Shown piece after piece: positions 8,556 to 16,174 of a stretch of DNA of 51,967 nucleotides; within the stretch, counting starts at the first letter, position 1; each line of letters opens with the position of its first letter. The stretch lies in NCBI GenBank assembly GCA_900757655.1, contig CAAEOT010000037.1, forward strand, positions 1 through 51,967, read 5' to 3'. Both the position numbers and the translations under genes were made by a program. The DNA comes from an uncultured Oscillospiraceae bacterium. GTDB taxonomy: Bacteria > Bacillota > Clostridia > Oscillospirales > Oscillospiraceae. The notes beneath the pieces are model-generated. The model was given only the letters and a program-made list of their open reading frames with translations, was not told the DNA's origin and ran no database searches.

Positions 8556-9596
8556 TTACTTTCCGGCGGTCTTGAGCATGGCCTGTGCGTCACGCTCGCC
8601 GTCATAGTCCGAATCCTTGCCCCAGGTATAGCCGACCTGGCTGAAGACGCTGATGATCTCCTTGCCCTCGTCGGTCTGGGCGATCTCGATGAACGCCTCG
8701 CCGAGCGCCTTGCGGAAATCCTCGTCCGCCATGAGGTCGGAGGTCTTGCTGTAGGCGATCATGTCGTTGTAGATGCCATCGGTCACGCCGATGATGCCGG
8801 TCTGCTCGACCATGGGAGCCGTGCCGCCGAACTTCTCCTGCCAGTTGGGCGCGTTCTTGATGCGGATGTGGCCAAAGGAGACCATCACATCCGCCTGACC
8901 GGTGGCCAGACGCGCAAGCGACGTGCTGTGCGAATCGGACTGCACCACGTGATCCAGATCGGCGATGGTCTTGCCGTAGTGCTCCTGCAGCCAGAGGCTC
9001 GGATAAATGTAGCCGGATGCGGACGTCGGAGCGAGCACGGACCAGGTCGCGCTGTTGAGATCGTCCCACGTCAGCTCCTCGCCGGCGTTGACCTTTGCCA
9101 GCAGTTCCTGACCCTTCGCACTCGGGCCGGCCAGAATGATCGAGCGATAGTAGGTCGTCATGTCCTGCGTGTTTTCCTCAATCGTGCCGTCGTTCCAGTC
9201 AGCCGGGTTCGTGGAGTCCTTGTTGATGCCGTAGCGCAGTGCAGTCAGCAGCACGTCGCAGTCATCGGAAAACAGGACATAGTTGCCGCCGGAGATGAAG
9301 CCGATGTCCGCGCTGCCGGCGCTGAGCGCCTCGCCCACGGCGGTGTAGCTCGTGCCGACGGTCATGTCGATGCTCTGTACGTCGTAGCCCTTTTCCAGCA
9401 GCTTTGCCTTGAGCAGCGCCTCAAGCGGTTCGGTCGCCGTCGTGATCTGATCGGCATCCGCATAGGGGGAAAACGCGATCTTCAAGCTCTCGATCGTCTT
9501 TGTGCCGCCAGCTGTTCCGGCATCCTTCTGGCCGCAGCCGGCCAGCAGACCGAGCGCCATGACCAGAGACAACATCATTGCCACTACTTTTTTCAT
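8556..9596 (-). CDS. phnD: PhnD-type substrate-binding lipoprotein
   Basis: The extracytoplasmic solute-binding component of the ABC importer. The start is ATG 9596, with GGAGGG 7 bases upstream; the ATG six bases earlier is too close to that site. 346 residues. A lipoprotein signal with lipobox LLAGCGQ is followed by a PhnD-like fold: LKIAFSPYADADQI, GTSYTAVGEALSAGSADIGF, SGYIYPSLWL and DEGKEIISVFSQVGYTWG. The family is annotated for phosphate, phosphite or phosphonate. The leader upstream resembles half of a TPP riboswitch, which raises the possibility of a thiamine-related ligand (inference). First gene of its operon, preceded by an attenuator-like terminator. Confidence 0.9.
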   Translation of the reverse strand: MKKVVAMMLSLVMALGLLAGCGQKDAGTAGGTKTIESLKIAFSPYADADQITTATEPLEALLKAKLLEKGYDVQSIDMTVGTSYTAVGEALSAGSADIGFISGGNYVLFSDDCDVLLTALRYGINKDSTNPADWNDGTIEENTQDMTTYYRSIILAGPSAKGQELLAKVNAGEELTWDDLNSATWSVLAPTSASGYIYPSLWLQEHYGKTIADLDHVVQSDSHSTSLARLATGQADVMVSFGHIRIKNAPNWQEKFGGTAPMVEQTGIIGVTDGIYNDMIAYSKTSDLMADEDFRKALGEAFIEIAQTDEGKEIISVFSQVGYTWGKDSDYDGERDAQAMLKTAGK

Positions 9597-9639
9597 GTAC
9601 ATACCCTCCAGATTTTTTCTTTCCGACGGCCGCAGGCAT

Positions 9640-9671
9640 AAAAAAGCGGCATATGCAGCGCTGCATACACC
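9640..9671 (-). terminator. Attenuator-like intrinsic terminator in the phnD leader
   Basis: A 12-base inverted repeat (GGTGTATGCAGC / GCTGCATATGCC, two G-T pairs) is followed by GC and six U residues on the minus strand. It ends about 45 bases before the PhnD start, where a riboswitch expression platform would sit. Confidence 0.65.
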
Positions 9672-9689
9672 GTACCTGACGACCGACAG

Positions 9690-9778
9690 ACGCTGAGAAT
9701 CCGCCCCTGCGGACGGATTTGGCCGGTCGATCCTCTCTGGGATCCTCTCAGCCCGGAACACGGGCTCCCTCGCAATCT
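9690..9778 (-). promoter_or_regulatory. TPP-riboswitch-like leader element (5' half recognisable only)
   Basis: On the minus strand, GAGGGAGCCCG and CGGGCTGAGAGG form the hallmark helix of the TPP (THI-box) aptamer. A short hairpin (GATCC/GGATC) and GACC follow, as in the pyrimidine-sensing arm. The usual second arm (CCTGATC and GCGnAGGGA) is not recognisable; its place is taken by a hairpin AATCCGTCC / GGGCGGATT. The segment TCTCAGC (9698-9692) is exactly complementary to the conserved GCTGAGA (9752-9746), so the two could form a competing helix. The downstream terminator supports a regulatory leader. The ligand is unknown. Confidence 0.45.
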
Positions 9779-9950
9779 GGTTTCGTCATCATTTTCTGTT
9801 GAGCGCGGCGCCAGGGCGCTCCCCCTTTCGCCGCATTCCGGAAACCAATCGACAGCTTACCACATGGCTCCGGAGAATGCAAGCAGTTTGTAAAATGGAA
9901 GTAAAATTTCTGCTGCCGCAGCATTTTCACCGGCGAATGCGCAGCAAAAC

Positions 9951-9976
9951 GCGGGCGGTGCTAATGCACCGCCCGC
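9951..9976 (-). terminator. Terminator after the LRR-SLH remnant
   Basis: The stem GCGGGCGGTG / CACCGCCCGC with a 6-base loop is followed by GTTTTG on the minus strand. Between here and the riboswitch-like element (9779-9950) I see only AT-richer DNA and no gene. Confidence 0.65.
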
Positions 9977-9997
9977 ACATATTTTGTGCCGCGTGGG

Positions 9998-10560
9998 TCA
10001 CTTCTTCACGTTTTTGCAAAACTCCATCAGGATCGTGGCGACCTGCTCGCGGGTCGCACTTCCCTGCGGCTCAAGATAAGTCTGGCCGCCGTTGCTCGCG
10101 CCGGAGATCAGGCCCAGCCCGACCGCGTCCGCCATGGCGTCCTTCGCCCAGTCGGACACGCTGTCCGCATCCGGGAAGATGCTCAGGTCAGCGGGCGTCC
10201 ACGTGCGCTCAAGTTTGAGCACGCGCGTCATGTATTCCATGAGGATGACCGCGATCTGCTCGCGCGTCACCGGCAGGTCAGGCTCAAACGTCGTGCTGGA
10301 CGTGCCGGCGACCACGCCGGTCTGATAGGCCCAGAGGATGGCAGGCTTATGCTGGCAGCTCAACTCGACGAACTCCGTGTTGTTGTACAGGTCGAGCGAG
10401 GTATGCTTGTTGAAGCCGCAGTTGAGCAGCCTGAGATTGTAGAAGTAGCCGATGCCGTGCAGGGTTTCGGCATTCGTATCAGTGAAGTATATTAGCGTGA
10501 CGGCTTGAAGCTCCGCCGGCTGGAGGCTGCCATCATGGTTCTTGTCAAAACGAGCCGCTG
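9998..10560 (-). pseudogene. Remnant of an LRR-SLH surface protein
   Basis: An open minus frame lacking any signal peptide or credible start. Its left part reads as an EF-hand-like cap (RFDKNHDGSLQPAEL) and one LRR unit (LHGIGYFYNLRLLNCGFN, then TSLDLYNNTEFVELSC), as in BspA/internalin-like proteins. It then jumps, mid-motif, into an SLH domain (PAILWAYQTGVVAGTSSTTF) and ends with a complete last SLH motif. The normal first SLH motif and the other LRRs are missing, so an internal deletion is likely. The 5' end overlaps the stop of the TPM gene. The tail closely matches the SLH domains at 43717-51708 and at the left edge. Confidence 0.7.
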
Positions 10561-11324
10561 CGTCCGTGGCCGCCGCCGCCGGAAAAGCTGCTCGAATCGC
10601 TTGAGCTGCTCGAGTCGCTCTGGCGCTCGATCTTGTGGCGCACCGTGGTCGTGTGGGTGAAGACGTCCTCGCGCCGGGTCAGCTGCAGCCCATCGGCCGT
10701 GACGTAGGCCGAGGCCTCAGCCTGGCGGTAGACGGAGCGCATCTTCATCTTCAGCAGCTGGCACACGATCAGCGCGAGCAAGAGCCCGATGCCGAACGAG
10801 ATGCCGAGGTGGCGCAGAAACTGCGGCCACGTGAATTCGCCGGAGTCGACGCTGAGGATCCTGGCGCAGCCCTCAAGATAGTCCGAGAAACCGTCGTACC
10901 AGTCGTCGTCCGCGAAGTCGTCGAGAAAGGCGTTCTCGAGCTTGATAAGCTTGCCGTCCGGGAAGATGGGCTCTGCCTTGTCGCCGTAGACAAAGGTGGC
11001 GTACTTGCGGTTCGACATACTCAGCAGCAGGAGGATGCCGTCGCGCCCGCTGCCATAGCCGAGCGACTGCGCATGGTAGATCGAATAGGACGCGGTCGCG
11101 GCGTCGGGATAGCCATAGTCGCCGAAGTCATCGAGTATGCAGATGTACACGCCGACGCCGTAGTGCTCCGAGATCTCGGCGGCGCGCGCCTCGAGCGTTT
11201 CGACCTCCGAGAGCGTGAGGATCGCGGCTTCATCGTCGACATAGGGCGCTGCTGCCATGACGGGCAGCACGAGCGTGACAGCCAGCAGCAGCACGAGCAG
11301 CAGCGCGGTCAGTTTTTGCTTCAT
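10545..11324 (-). CDS. TPM-domain membrane protein (YdjH-like)
   Basis: A secreted-domain membrane protein of 259 residues. It has a signal peptide (ends near VMAAA), then a TPM domain at about 27-150 (PYVDDEAAILTLSEVETLEA, GVGVYICIL, GRDGILLLLSM). One membrane helix follows at about 172-190 (LGISFGIGLLLALIVCQLL), then a cytoplasmic tail ending in a Ser/Gly-rich segment (SSSFSGGGGHGRSGSF). That tail type is common in TPM proteins. The start is ATG 11324 after AAGGAGG. It lies 13 bases after the zinc-ribbon gene. B. subtilis YdjG-YdjH-YdjI are encoded together with a PspA homologue and belong to a membrane-stress response; a similar role here is inferred. Confidence 0.82.
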   Translation of the reverse strand: MKQKLTALLLVLLLAVTLVLPVMAAAPYVDDEAAILTLSEVETLEARAAEISEHYGVGVYICILDDFGDYGYPDAATASYSIYHAQSLGYGSGRDGILLLLSMSNRKYATFVYGDKAEPIFPDGKLIKLENAFLDDFADDDWYDGFSDYLEGCARILSVDSGEFTWPQFLRHLGISFGIGLLLALIVCQLLKMKMRSVYRQAEASAYVTADGLQLTRREDVFTHTTTVRHKIERQSDSSSSSDSSSFSGGGGHGRSGSF

Positions 11325-11337
11325 GGTGTCCGCCTCC

Positions 11338-12501
11338 TTACATAAACTGCAAGATGACCGTCAGCGCGACTGTGACCACGCCTGCGATCGCTCCAAACGT
11401 GCCCCAATAGCGGCCGCGGTCGGTCGGCAGGTCGCCGACAAGCTTGCCGGTCTGTCCGTTCATGGCGAAGAGGAAGCTTTCGCCGTTCCACTTCGTGCTC
11501 AGCATCCACACCGGCAGCAGGGCGTAGTGCACCTTGCCGCGGTGCAGGCGGATGTCCGTGTGGTCGGTCACGCACGTGCCGTAGCCGGTAACGGTGTCGC
11601 GCAGGGCCTGCGCGAGCGTCTCGCGGCAGCGGGCGTCGGCCCGGTCGCGGCTGTCGTCAACGGACACGTCGTATTTATCGGCCAGATAACCCGGCAGGTA
11701 CGCCGTGGAAAACGGCTGCATCTGCGCATAGTCAAACGGTTCGATGGAGTCCATGTGGTCGTCGGGCATCTTGGAGGATGCGTCCACCGGGATCTTCTCA
11801 AACGCGATCGACCCGGCGCGGAATACGTCGTAGTGCATGGTCTCGGTGACCTCATAGTCGCCGGTCTCATATACGCTCGTGTTGCTGGCCCGGTAGCTGG
11901 CCGAGCCCTCTGCCCCGCCGTCAAACAGCCAGAACGGGACGTACACGCCCTGAATCTGCTCGATGTGGTTGGCGGACGTGAACGATTTCGGCAGGAAGGG
12001 CTTGCCCTTGTAGTGCGCCCGGAGCGCCTGCACGGCGTCGTCCTTCGTCAGGCGGAAGGGGAGGATAAAGTCGGGCCGGAGCGCGCCGGAAAACTGGCCC
12101 GGCACGACCGTCGGGTTGCCGCAGTAGGGGCAGGACGTGGCCGCGGTGGTCTCGTCGCAGATCAGCTCCGCGCCGCACGACGGGCAGCTGTAGACCCGCA
12201 GGCCGTCGGCGTCCGCGCCCCAGTCGCTGCTGAGGCCGGAGGTGTCCCAGCCGCCGACGTTGCCGGACTGTGCGGCGGCTTGCGCGGCTTCGGTCTCGGC
12301 TGCGGCGGCCGCGTCCGCTTTTGCGTCGGCCGCCTGCTTGGCGGCGGCAGCCTCGGCCTCCTTGTGTGCGTAGAGCGCCTCGATGTCCGCAACGTCGAAC
12401 GATGAGCCGCAGTAGTCGCACTCCAGCTTCCCGCTCTTGGCCGAATAGTGCAGCGGGCCGGTGCACGCGGGGCACTGATAATTCGTTACCTGGGTGGGCA
12501 T
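11338..12501 (-). CDS. Zinc-ribbon membrane protein (YdjG-like)
   Basis: 387 residues. Two zinc ribbons at the N-terminus: CPACTGPLHYSAKSGKLECDYCG (Cys pairs at about 10/13 and 28/31) and, after an Ala/Lys-rich coiled linker (about 45-95), CPSCGAELICDETTAATSCPYCG. A long soluble domain follows (LPFRLTKDDAVQALRAHYKG, YVPFWLFDGGAEG, HYALLPVWMLSTKWNGESF) and a C-terminal membrane helix (GTFGAIAGVVTVALTVILQF). This matches the TFIIB-type zinc-ribbon / transmembrane family that includes YdjG. The start is ATG 12501 after AAAGGAGG. It sits between SPFH and TPM genes in one operon. No enzymatic role is visible. Confidence 0.8.
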   Translation of the reverse strand: MPTQVTNYQCPACTGPLHYSAKSGKLECDYCGSSFDVADIEALYAHKEAEAAAAKQAADAKADAAAAAETEAAQAAAQSGNVGGWDTSGLSSDWGADADGLRVYSCPSCGAELICDETTAATSCPYCGNPTVVPGQFSGALRPDFILPFRLTKDDAVQALRAHYKGKPFLPKSFTSANHIEQIQGVYVPFWLFDGGAEGSASYRASNTSVYETGDYEVTETMHYDVFRAGSIAFEKIPVDASSKMPDDHMDSIEPFDYAQMQPFSTAYLPGYLADKYDVSVDDSRDRADARCRETLAQALRDTVTGYGTCVTDHTDIRLHRGKVHYALLPVWMLSTKWNGESFLFAMNGQTGKLVGDLPTDRGRYWGTFGAIAGVVTVALTVILQFM

Positions 12502-12531
12502 GGTCAGATGCCTCCTTTCGTCCGGATGGCG

Positions 12532-13866
12532 TTACGGCTGGATGTCCCCGTCGTCAAACGGGTCGCCGCACTCGGGACAGAATTTCGGCGGGTGGGTCGG
12601 ATCGTCCGGCTCCCAGCCGCACTTGTCGCATTTGTACTTCGGCGTGCCGGCCGGGCGCGGTCTGCCGCACTCGGCGCAGAACTTGCCCTTGTTCACCGCG
12701 CCGCAGCTGCACGTCCAGCCGTCGGCCGCGGGGGCCGGCTTCGGCTGGCCGCAGTTGCCGCAGAATTTTCCGGTGTTGCCCGTCTGGCCGCAGGCGCACG
12801 TCCAGGTGTCCGCCGCGGGCGCTGCCGCCGGGGCGGTGGGCTGCTGCGCGGCCTGCCGCTGACCCATGGCGTAGAGATCCTGCGCGCGGACGCCGCCCAT
12901 CTGCCCGGCCATGCCCATGCCCATGAACGCCATGGCCGGGCCGGTGGCCGTGTTGGACGCGGCCGCCTTCATCGCCTCGCCCTGCGAGCGCGAGAGCATT
13001 GCCGCCGCGCGCGTCGGGTCCATATAGGCCGCGTCGCGCTGCATATCCTTGATCATCTGCTCGTCGGCCTCGTCCGCCTTCACGGACGAGACGCCGAAGG
13101 CCACGATCTCAAGACCGCGGCGGTCGCGCCACTGCGCCGAGAGCTCCTCGTTGAGCGCCGCGGCGATCTCCTGCGTGTGGCCGGGCAGTGCCGAGTAGCG
13201 GATGCCCATGCCGCTGATGCGCGCAAACGCCGGCTGCAGCGCCGTGAGCAGCTCGCTCTTGAGCTGGCTGTCGAGCGTGTCGCGCGTGTAGTCCTCGGTC
13301 ACGTTGCCGCAGACGTTGGTGTAAAACAGCAGCGGGTTTGCGATGTGGTAGCTGTACTCGCCGAAGCAGCGGATGCCGATGTCGATGTCGATGCCGGCGC
13401 GCTGGTCCACCACGCGGAACGGCACCGGGCTCGGCGTGCCGTACTTGTTGCCGGTCAGCTCCTTGGTGTTGAAGTAGTAGATACGCTGGTCCTTCGGGGC
13501 CTCGCCACCGAAGGTGAAGCGCTTGCCGATGTTCTGGAACACCTGGCCGATGCTCTCGCCGAGGTTCCCGGCGAAGATCGACGGCTCGGTGGACGCGTCA
13601 TAGGTGTACTCGCCCGGCTCGGCGCAGACCTCCACGACCTTGCCCTGCTCGACGATGAGCATACACTGCCCATCGGCAACAGCAATGCGCGAACCGCTGG
13701 TGATGATGTTCTCGTCGCCGTGCGTGTTGCTCGAACGGCGGGTGGTTTTCTTCTGTCCCTTGACTGCCAGCACATCGGCAGGCAGCGCCTCGCAGGTGAA
13801 AAATTCTTTCCACTGGTCGGCCATGACACCGCCGGCGGCTCCGGCGATCGCTTTGATAAGTCCCAT
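12532..13866 (-). CDS. SPFH-domain protein with C-terminal zinc ribbons (YdjI-like)
   Basis: 444 residues, likely a membrane-surface scaffold. The start is ATG 13866 (MGLIKAIAG), with GGAG 7 bases upstream; an ATG at 13872 lies only one base from that site. It has an SPFH/stomatin-like core at about 15-290 (EFFTCEALPADVLAVKGQK, GQCMLIVEQGKVVEVCAEPG, NPLLFYTNVCGNV, TRDTLDSQLKSELLTALQP). An Ala/Met/Gln-rich segment follows, then zinc-binding pairs: CACGQTGNTGKFCGNCG, CSCGAVNKGKFCAECG, and CDKCG with CPECG. This matches the family often annotated as virion core protein / YdjI. First gene of a three-gene operon with the YdjG- and YdjH-like genes. A PspA-type gene is absent. Confidence 0.83.
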   Translation of the reverse strand: MGLIKAIAGAAGGVMADQWKEFFTCEALPADVLAVKGQKKTTRRSSNTHGDENIITSGSRIAVADGQCMLIVEQGKVVEVCAEPGEYTYDASTEPSIFAGNLGESIGQVFQNIGKRFTFGGEAPKDQRIYYFNTKELTGNKYGTPSPVPFRVVDQRAGIDIDIGIRCFGEYSYHIANPLLFYTNVCGNVTEDYTRDTLDSQLKSELLTALQPAFARISGMGIRYSALPGHTQEIAAALNEELSAQWRDRRGLEIVAFGVSSVKADEADEQMIKDMQRDAAYMDPTRAAAMLSRSQGEAMKAAASNTATGPAMAFMGMGMAGQMGGVRAQDLYAMGQRQAAQQPTAPAAAPAADTWTCACGQTGNTGKFCGNCGQPKPAPAADGWTCSCGAVNKGKFCAECGRPRPAGTPKYKCDKCGWEPDDPTHPPKFCPECGDPFDDGDIQP

Positions 13867-14019
13867 AAGCATACTCCTTTACACAGATGTTTTTCATCAT
13901 ATCTAACTGTTTCTGATGATTTTTCAGCTATGCTGATAGTATAAGGCATCGGGGCCGAAAATGCTACGTTTGCGGCGCAAAAACCCCGCCGAAACCGCAA
14001 AATACGACTGAGTAGTAGA

Positions 14020-14059
14020 CAAGGTGCACAACCTGACGGCGGTCAGGTTGTGCACCTTG
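14020..14059. repeat. Perfect 18-base inverted repeat over a gene end
   Basis: Arms 14020-14037 and 14042-14059 are exact reverse complements around a 4-base loop. The right arm encodes the last five residues and stop of the neighbouring minus-strand gene. Neither side carries a U-run, so it is not a standard terminator. The 150 bases up to the SPFH gene hold no gene. Confidence 0.7.
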
Positions 14060-15110
14060 CAGTATCCTCTGCCCGCGGCGCGGCGATCTCATCGAGACGG
14101 CCGCAGCGGTGGAAGAGGTCGATATACAGCATGAGCTCCTCACGTGAGGTCACGCCGAGCTTGCGGTTGATGTTCGTGTTGTGCTTTTTGGCGGTGGCCA
14201 CGCTGATGTACGCGCGCGCCGCGAGGAACACGAGCGAGCCCGCGATCCACACCATGCGGCTGCGCGCCTCGAGCGTGCGCAGCCCGATCTCCGGCACGAG
14301 CACCACGGCGGCGAGCTTCCGCCCTGCGGCGTCGGTCGCGCCGATCGGTTCGTGCAGACCGAGATAGGTGCGGCTGCCGTCGGAATACGTATTATAATAC
14401 CGGCCGGTCTTGCACGTGAGCGTGCCGTCGGCCGTGAGATACGACCCGCCGGGGCTGCCGATCATGGCCTGTCCGAGCAGCAGCCGGTCGCCGTCTATGG
14501 GGGCGAGCACTGTGACCATGCTGCCGTAGGCGCTGTCGAGCATCGGCACGCACAGCAGCGTCACCGACTCCCATGTGTCGGGCAGGGCGATGCGCCCCAT
14601 CCACAGGCAGCGCTCGGCGAGACGGCCGTCCGATCCGCGCAGCAGCTGCGTGTAGCCGGGGACGGCCTGCACGTTCAGCTCCGGATTCCAGCGGTTGTGC
14701 ATCTGTACCTGCGCGCTGCGCGCCGTCTCCGCCGTGCCGCGAAAGCACGTGACGTGCTGGTCCGTCGCACCGATGGCGCGCAGCGCCGAATAGCGCAGGT
14801 ACAGCCCCGCGCGCGAGGTCGCCGCGCCCGGCAGCGCCGTGGCGCCGGGCTCGCCGTAAGCCGAGGCGAGCACCGCCTCGTGGATGGTGTTCGTATTCGT
14901 GACGCTGCCGACCTGCACGCGGATGTTCTGCTCGCGGCCGACGGTGTCGTTGAACGTGTCGATGCGGTCGTTGAGCGGGGACTCGGTCTCGCCGCCGTAG
15001 ACGTGCCAGATCGTCACGGTCACGGGTTCGCGTCCGCCGCCGCAGCCAGCGCAGCCGAGCAGCAGCGCGAGGACAAGCAGCAGCGCGGGGATACGCGCAC
15101 GGTGGTTCAT
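14043..15110 (-). CDS. Chimeric lipoprotein: solute-binding N-terminus, central sensor-like region, LuxR HTH tail
   Basis: 355 residues, starting at ATG 15110 after AAGGAGG. A lipoprotein signal (LLGCAGCGGG) leads into the beginning of an extracellular solute-binding fold (VTVTIWHVYGGETESPLNDR, then TNTNTIHEAVLASAYGEPGA). This breaks off after about 75 residues. The centre (about 100-285) resembles a ligand-binding sensor region (LPDTWESVTLLCVPMLDSAY, RYYNTYSDGSRTYLGLHEPI). Then comes only a short hydrophobic segment (VWIAGSLVFLAA), fused to the second half of a LuxR-type helix-turn-helix (ISVATAKKHNTNINRKLGV, TSREELMLY). Intact relatives, as I recall them, have a full binding domain, a real membrane helix and a whole HTH. 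So this looks like a product of internal in-frame deletions, perhaps non-functional. Confidence 0.6.
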   Translation of the reverse strand: MNHRARIPALLLVLALLLGCAGCGGGREPVTVTIWHVYGGETESPLNDRIDTFNDTVGREQNIRVQVGSVTNTNTIHEAVLASAYGEPGATALPGAATSRAGLYLRYSALRAIGATDQHVTCFRGTAETARSAQVQMHNRWNPELNVQAVPGYTQLLRGSDGRLAERCLWMGRIALPDTWESVTLLCVPMLDSAYGSMVTVLAPIDGDRLLLGQAMIGSPGGSYLTADGTLTCKTGRYYNTYSDGSRTYLGLHEPIGATDAAGRKLAAVVLVPEIGLRTLEARSRMVWIAGSLVFLAARAYISVATAKKHNTNINRKLGVTSREELMLYIDLFHRCGRLDEIAAPRAEDTARCTT

Positions 15111-15197
15111 CCGGGCACCTCCTTACAGGGCGTTTTTTCAGTATAGCGAATTTTTTCCGTCCCGGTAACCAAAATCCGCACATTTTTTACACGTGTC

Positions 15198-15227
15198 TTG
15201 ACATGGGGCGCGTCCCGGCGCTATCCT
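15198..15227 (+). promoter_or_regulatory. Candidate promoter of the HTH-desulfoferrodoxin gene
   Basis: TTGACA (15198-15203), 18-base spacer, TATCCT (15222-15227). A second candidate closer to the gene is TTGCAT with TACAAT at about 15252-15279. Confidence 0.5.
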
Positions 15228-15304
15228 GACGGCGGACTCTACGGAGCGTCGGTTGCATTCCGGGCGGAAATCCGTACAATATATCTGCACGGGAGGTGCG
15301 AAAC

Positions 15305-15904
15305 ATGGATCAGACACGCACAGGGGCGCTCATCCGCGCCCTGCGGCAGCAGAAAAACCTGACACAGCGGCAGCTTGCCGACGCGATCGGCGTGGGCGAC
15401 AAGGCCGTCTCCAAATGGGAGCGCGGCTGCGGCGCGCCGGACATTTCCCTCCTTCCGCGACTGTCACAGGCTCTGGGCACGAGCGCCGAGGCGCTGCTCC
15501 GGGGCGATCTGGAGGAAAATGATTTGACAAACGGAAACATGAAGCGCGTGCGCTTTTGCGTCTGCCCGCACTGCGGCAATCTGCTGCTGGCGAGCGACGC
15601 GGCGGACGTGACCTGCTGCGGCCAGACGCTGCAGCCACTGACGCCGCAGACGCCGGACGCCGCCCACCGCCTGACGGCGGAGCTGAGCGACGGTGAGTGG
15701 TATCTCACGTCTGACCACCCCATGCGCCGGGAGCACTACCTGTCGTTCGCGGCGCTGGTCAACGAGGACACGGTCGTGCTGCGCCGGCTCTACCCCGAGT
15801 GGGGCGCGCAGACGCGCCTGCCGTACTTTGCGCACGGCACGCTGCTGTGGTACTGCACGCAGCACGGCCTGTTCGCGCAGCCGATCGACACGCGCAAAAC
15901 GTGA
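15305..15904 (+). CDS. XRE-family HTH protein fused to a desulfoferrodoxin-like domain
   Basis: 199 residues; ATG 15305 has GGGAGG 8 bases upstream. The N-terminal 65 residues are a Cro/CI-type HTH (IRALRQQKNLTQRQLADAI, DKAVSKWERGCGAPDISLL). Next is a desulforedoxin-like iron site (CPHCGNLLLASDAADVTCCG), which has the CxxC and CC pairs. The C-terminus resembles the superoxide reductase fold: HPMRREHYLSFAALV, RRLYPEWG and the CxxHG motif in WYCTQHGLF. The layout suggests a DNA-binding protein that reads an iron or redox signal through its own iron sites (inference). It diverges from the chimeric gene at 14043 and shares a terminator with copA. Enzymatic superoxide reduction is also possible. 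Confidence 0.78.
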   Translation: MDQTRTGALIRALRQQKNLTQRQLADAIGVGDKAVSKWERGCGAPDISLLPRLSQALGTSAEALLRGDLEENDLTNGNMKRVRFCVCPHCGNLLLASDAADVTCCGQTLQPLTPQTPDAAHRLTAELSDGEWYLTSDHPMRREHYLSFAALVNEDTVVLRRLYPEWGAQTRLPYFAHGTLLWYCTQHGLFAQPIDTRKT

Positions 15905-15913
15905 AAAAAGGAC

Positions 15914-15956
15914 GGCAAAGGCGCCCCCTGAAAGGGGCGCCTTTGCCGCGGTTTTT
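15914..15956. terminator. Bidirectional terminator between the HTH gene and copA
   Basis: GGCAAAGGCGCCCC and GGGGCGCCTTTGCC form a 14-base perfect stem. T-rich DNA follows on the plus strand and A-rich DNA precedes it, so it can serve both convergent genes. Confidence 0.8.
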
Positions 15957-15964
15957 CGGTAACT

Positions 15965-16174
15965 TTACGCGATGCCGGTGACGGTGTAGTCCTTGGCCTC
16001 GACCGTGCTTTTGAGCACGGCGTCGTCCACCGGCGCGCTGAGCGTCACGACGGCGGTGCCCGCCGTGTGGCTGACTTCGGCCTCCGTGACCTCGGGCAGC
16101 GCCTCGAGCGCCTTCTTCACGGTCGCCTCACAGTGACCGCACATCATGCCTTCGATGGTAATGGTCTTTTTCAT
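15965..16174 (-). CDS. Possible independently translated CopZ chaperone inside copA
   Basis: ATG 16174 within the copA frame is preceded by AAGGAGGAAACAGCT, which holds a full AGGAGG site at ideal spacing. Translation from here gives 69 residues starting MKKTITIEGMMCGHCEATVK. This is the size and motif of a free CopZ copper chaperone. No stop codon separates it from CopA, so both a fusion and a free product are possible. Nested expression is inferred from the ribosome binding site alone. Confidence 0.5.
   Translation of the reverse strand: MKKTITIEGMMCGHCEATVKKALEALPEVTEAEVSHTAGTAVVTLSAPVDDAVLKSTVEAKDYTVTGIA

Noticed and set aside
6240..9596. Firm assignment as a phosphonate importer
   Set aside because: The family covers several substrates, no C-P lyase or phosphonatase gene is in the window, and the leader resembles a thiamine-type switch. 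Symbols are kept only as family labels.
9998..10363. A small stand-alone SLH protein starting at TTG 10363
   Set aside because: The frame continues upstream into LRR sequence, there is no ribosome binding site or signal peptide, and the SLH region is incomplete; a remnant fits better.
14020..14059. The 18-base inverted repeat as an intrinsic terminator
   Set aside because: Neither strand has a T-run after the stem.
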